Positions 63,349 to 64,000 of a stretch of DNA of 64,000 bases are shown in pieces; the stretch's first letter is position 1; the number at the start of each line of letters is the position of its first letter. Under the pieces are notes generated by a model. The model had not been told where the DNA came from. It saw nothing but the letters and a program-made list of their open reading frames with translations, and did no database searches. Position numbers and translations under genes: made by a program. This stretch comes from Paracidovorax avenae ATCC 19860 (GTDB lineage Bacteria > Pseudomonadota > Gammaproteobacteria > Burkholderiales > Burkholderiaceae_C): the NCBI RefSeq assembly GCF_000176855.2, contig NC_015138.1, forward strand, positions 4,402,001 through 4,466,000. Reading direction: 5' to 3'.

Positions 63349-63774
63349 ATGCGACTGCACCGCTTCACGCCCTTCCTGCTGCTGGCCCTGTGGCTGAATG
63401 CCTGCCTGGGCTGGTCGTGGCATGAGGCGGCGCACCTGCGGCAAGCCCTGCAGCCCGCAGTGCCTGCCGCGGTGGCGGCGGTGGGCGCGGCGGGGGAGGA
63501 AGAAAGCCCGTCCGCCGCCGCTGCGCCCGAAGCGCCATCCGAAGACACGACACCGCAGCACGGGGTATGCGCGGTCTGCCTGGGCTTCGCCCACCTGCAG
63601 GCCACTGCACCGCAGCCGGCGCAGCAGTCCTGGCTGGAAGGGCCTGCCGCCCCCGCCAGCCCACCAGCCCATGCCGAAACGGCACGCGGGCGCCGCACCA
63701 TCCAGCCTTTCCTGGCGCGCGGCCCACCGGCAGGGGCCGCCATCGCGCCCGTGCCCTCCGCAGGGCCGGCCTGA
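63349..63774 (+). CDS. small exported DUF2946-like protein
   Basis: A 141-residue protein with a signal peptide (LHRFTPFLLLALWLNACLGW), a His-rich SWHEAAHLRQ segment and a CxxC pair in HGVCAVCLGFAHLQA. The rest is rich in Pro and Ala. This layout is like DUF2946 proteins, which often lie just before TonB-dependent (copper) receptor genes; here an exported protein starts 162 bp downstream at 63936. A metal-related role is inferred from the Cys/His content and context. Confidence 0.55.
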   Translation: MRLHRFTPFLLLALWLNACLGWSWHEAAHLRQALQPAVPAAVAAVGAAGEEESPSAAAAPEAPSEDTTPQHGVCAVCLGFAHLQATAPQPAQQSWLEGPAAPASPPAHAETARGRRTIQPFLARGPPAGAAIAPVPSAGPA

Positions 63775-63935
63775 GCGCGCCGCGGCCTGCACCGGTCGCG
63801 CCTTCCTTTTCCTCTGAGCCTCCCGACCCGGGACCGCGTCTCCACGGACACGCGGATGCCCCGTGCCGCGCGCTACCGCATGGCACCCCGGCATGCCGGC
63901 ATGGGCTGCGGTCCCCTTTTGCACCCTTCGATTCC

Positions 63936-64000
63936 ATGACTTCCCTTTTCCGTCATCCCTCTTTCAAGGCCCTGCCCCTGGCCATGGCCGCTGCAGCCCT
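63936..64000 (+). CDS. start of an exported protein, probably a TonB-dependent receptor (cut by window edge)
   Basis: Only the first 21 codons are present: MTSLFRHPSFKALPLAMAAA and one more residue, a signal-peptide-like start with basic and then hydrophobic residues. Identity as an outer-membrane receptor is a guess from the upstream DUF2946-like gene. The sequence itself shows only a probable Sec signal. Confidence 0.4.
   Translation, partial: MTSLFRHPSFKALPLAMAAAA

Noticed and set aside
63888..63899. Perfect palindrome CCGGCATGCCGG before the last gene
   Set aside because: Short GC-rich palindromes are frequent by chance in this composition and no second copy or promoter context supports it.

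Overview
The window looks like the chromosome of a plant-associated betaproteobacterium of the family Comamonadaceae, most likely Acidovorax/Paracidovorax (avenae-citrulli type). This is an inference. It rests on very high GC coding DNA, a two-gene cyanophycin synthetase locus with its DUF1854 and ABC partners, HrpX-type plant-inducible promoter (PIP) boxes in front of a Ulp1-like (C48) type III effector, and a PAAR-Rhs polymorphic toxin. No rRNA or tRNA genes were seen.

Layout. 1-8.6 kb: the tail of an alpha/beta hydrolase, a Na+/H+ antiporter-like membrane protein, an aspartate carbamoyltransferase with an HTH-like N-terminus, and a minus-strand block degP - response regulator - histidine kinase - cardiolipin synthase. 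The block is preceded by four 11-bp direct repeats. 8.65-16.25 kb: a PAAR-Rhs toxin gene and its presumed immunity gene, broken by two insertion sequences. Removing both elements and one copy of each target duplication restores an exact in-frame 1658-codon gene whose stop overlaps the immunity start (ATGA). 16.6-28.2 kb: a complete type I-C CRISPR-Cas locus (cas3-cas5c-cas8c/cas11c-cas7c-cas4-cas1-cas2), a leader, and an array of 52 repeats and 51 spacers. 28.3-35.5 kb: a DUF4174 protein, a Fur-box TonB siderophore receptor, a CZB-like protein, an LLM oxidoreductase, a GspF-like protein, a 5'-nucleotidase and an EF-hand protein. 35.5-44.5 kb: the cyanophycin region (DUF1854 protein, Zn-ribbon ABC transporter, two cyanophycin synthetases, creA). 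44.5-51 kb: accessory and virulence region with a PIP-box C48 protease effector, FrnE and AlkB homologues, a second PIP-box gene of unknown family, and a transglutaminase-like protein. 51.2-64 kb: an HPII-type catalase and a four-gene signalling operon (CHASE3-GAF hybrid kinase with three receivers, CheR, CheB, REC-kinase) whose genes all overlap by 4 nt. Then come a ParB-like protein, a diguanylate cyclase, the remains of a ParDE-like toxin-antitoxin pair, and a small DUF2946-like protein before the start of another exported protein.

The items most worth following are the IS-split Rhs toxin with a periplasmic-type immunity protein; the two PIP-box genes, one without a recognised family; the HTH-fused carbamoyltransferase with two matching operator-like palindromes over its promoter; the 11-bp repeat array upstream of degP; and two CRISPR spacers that look independently acquired from diverged versions of one coding sequence.
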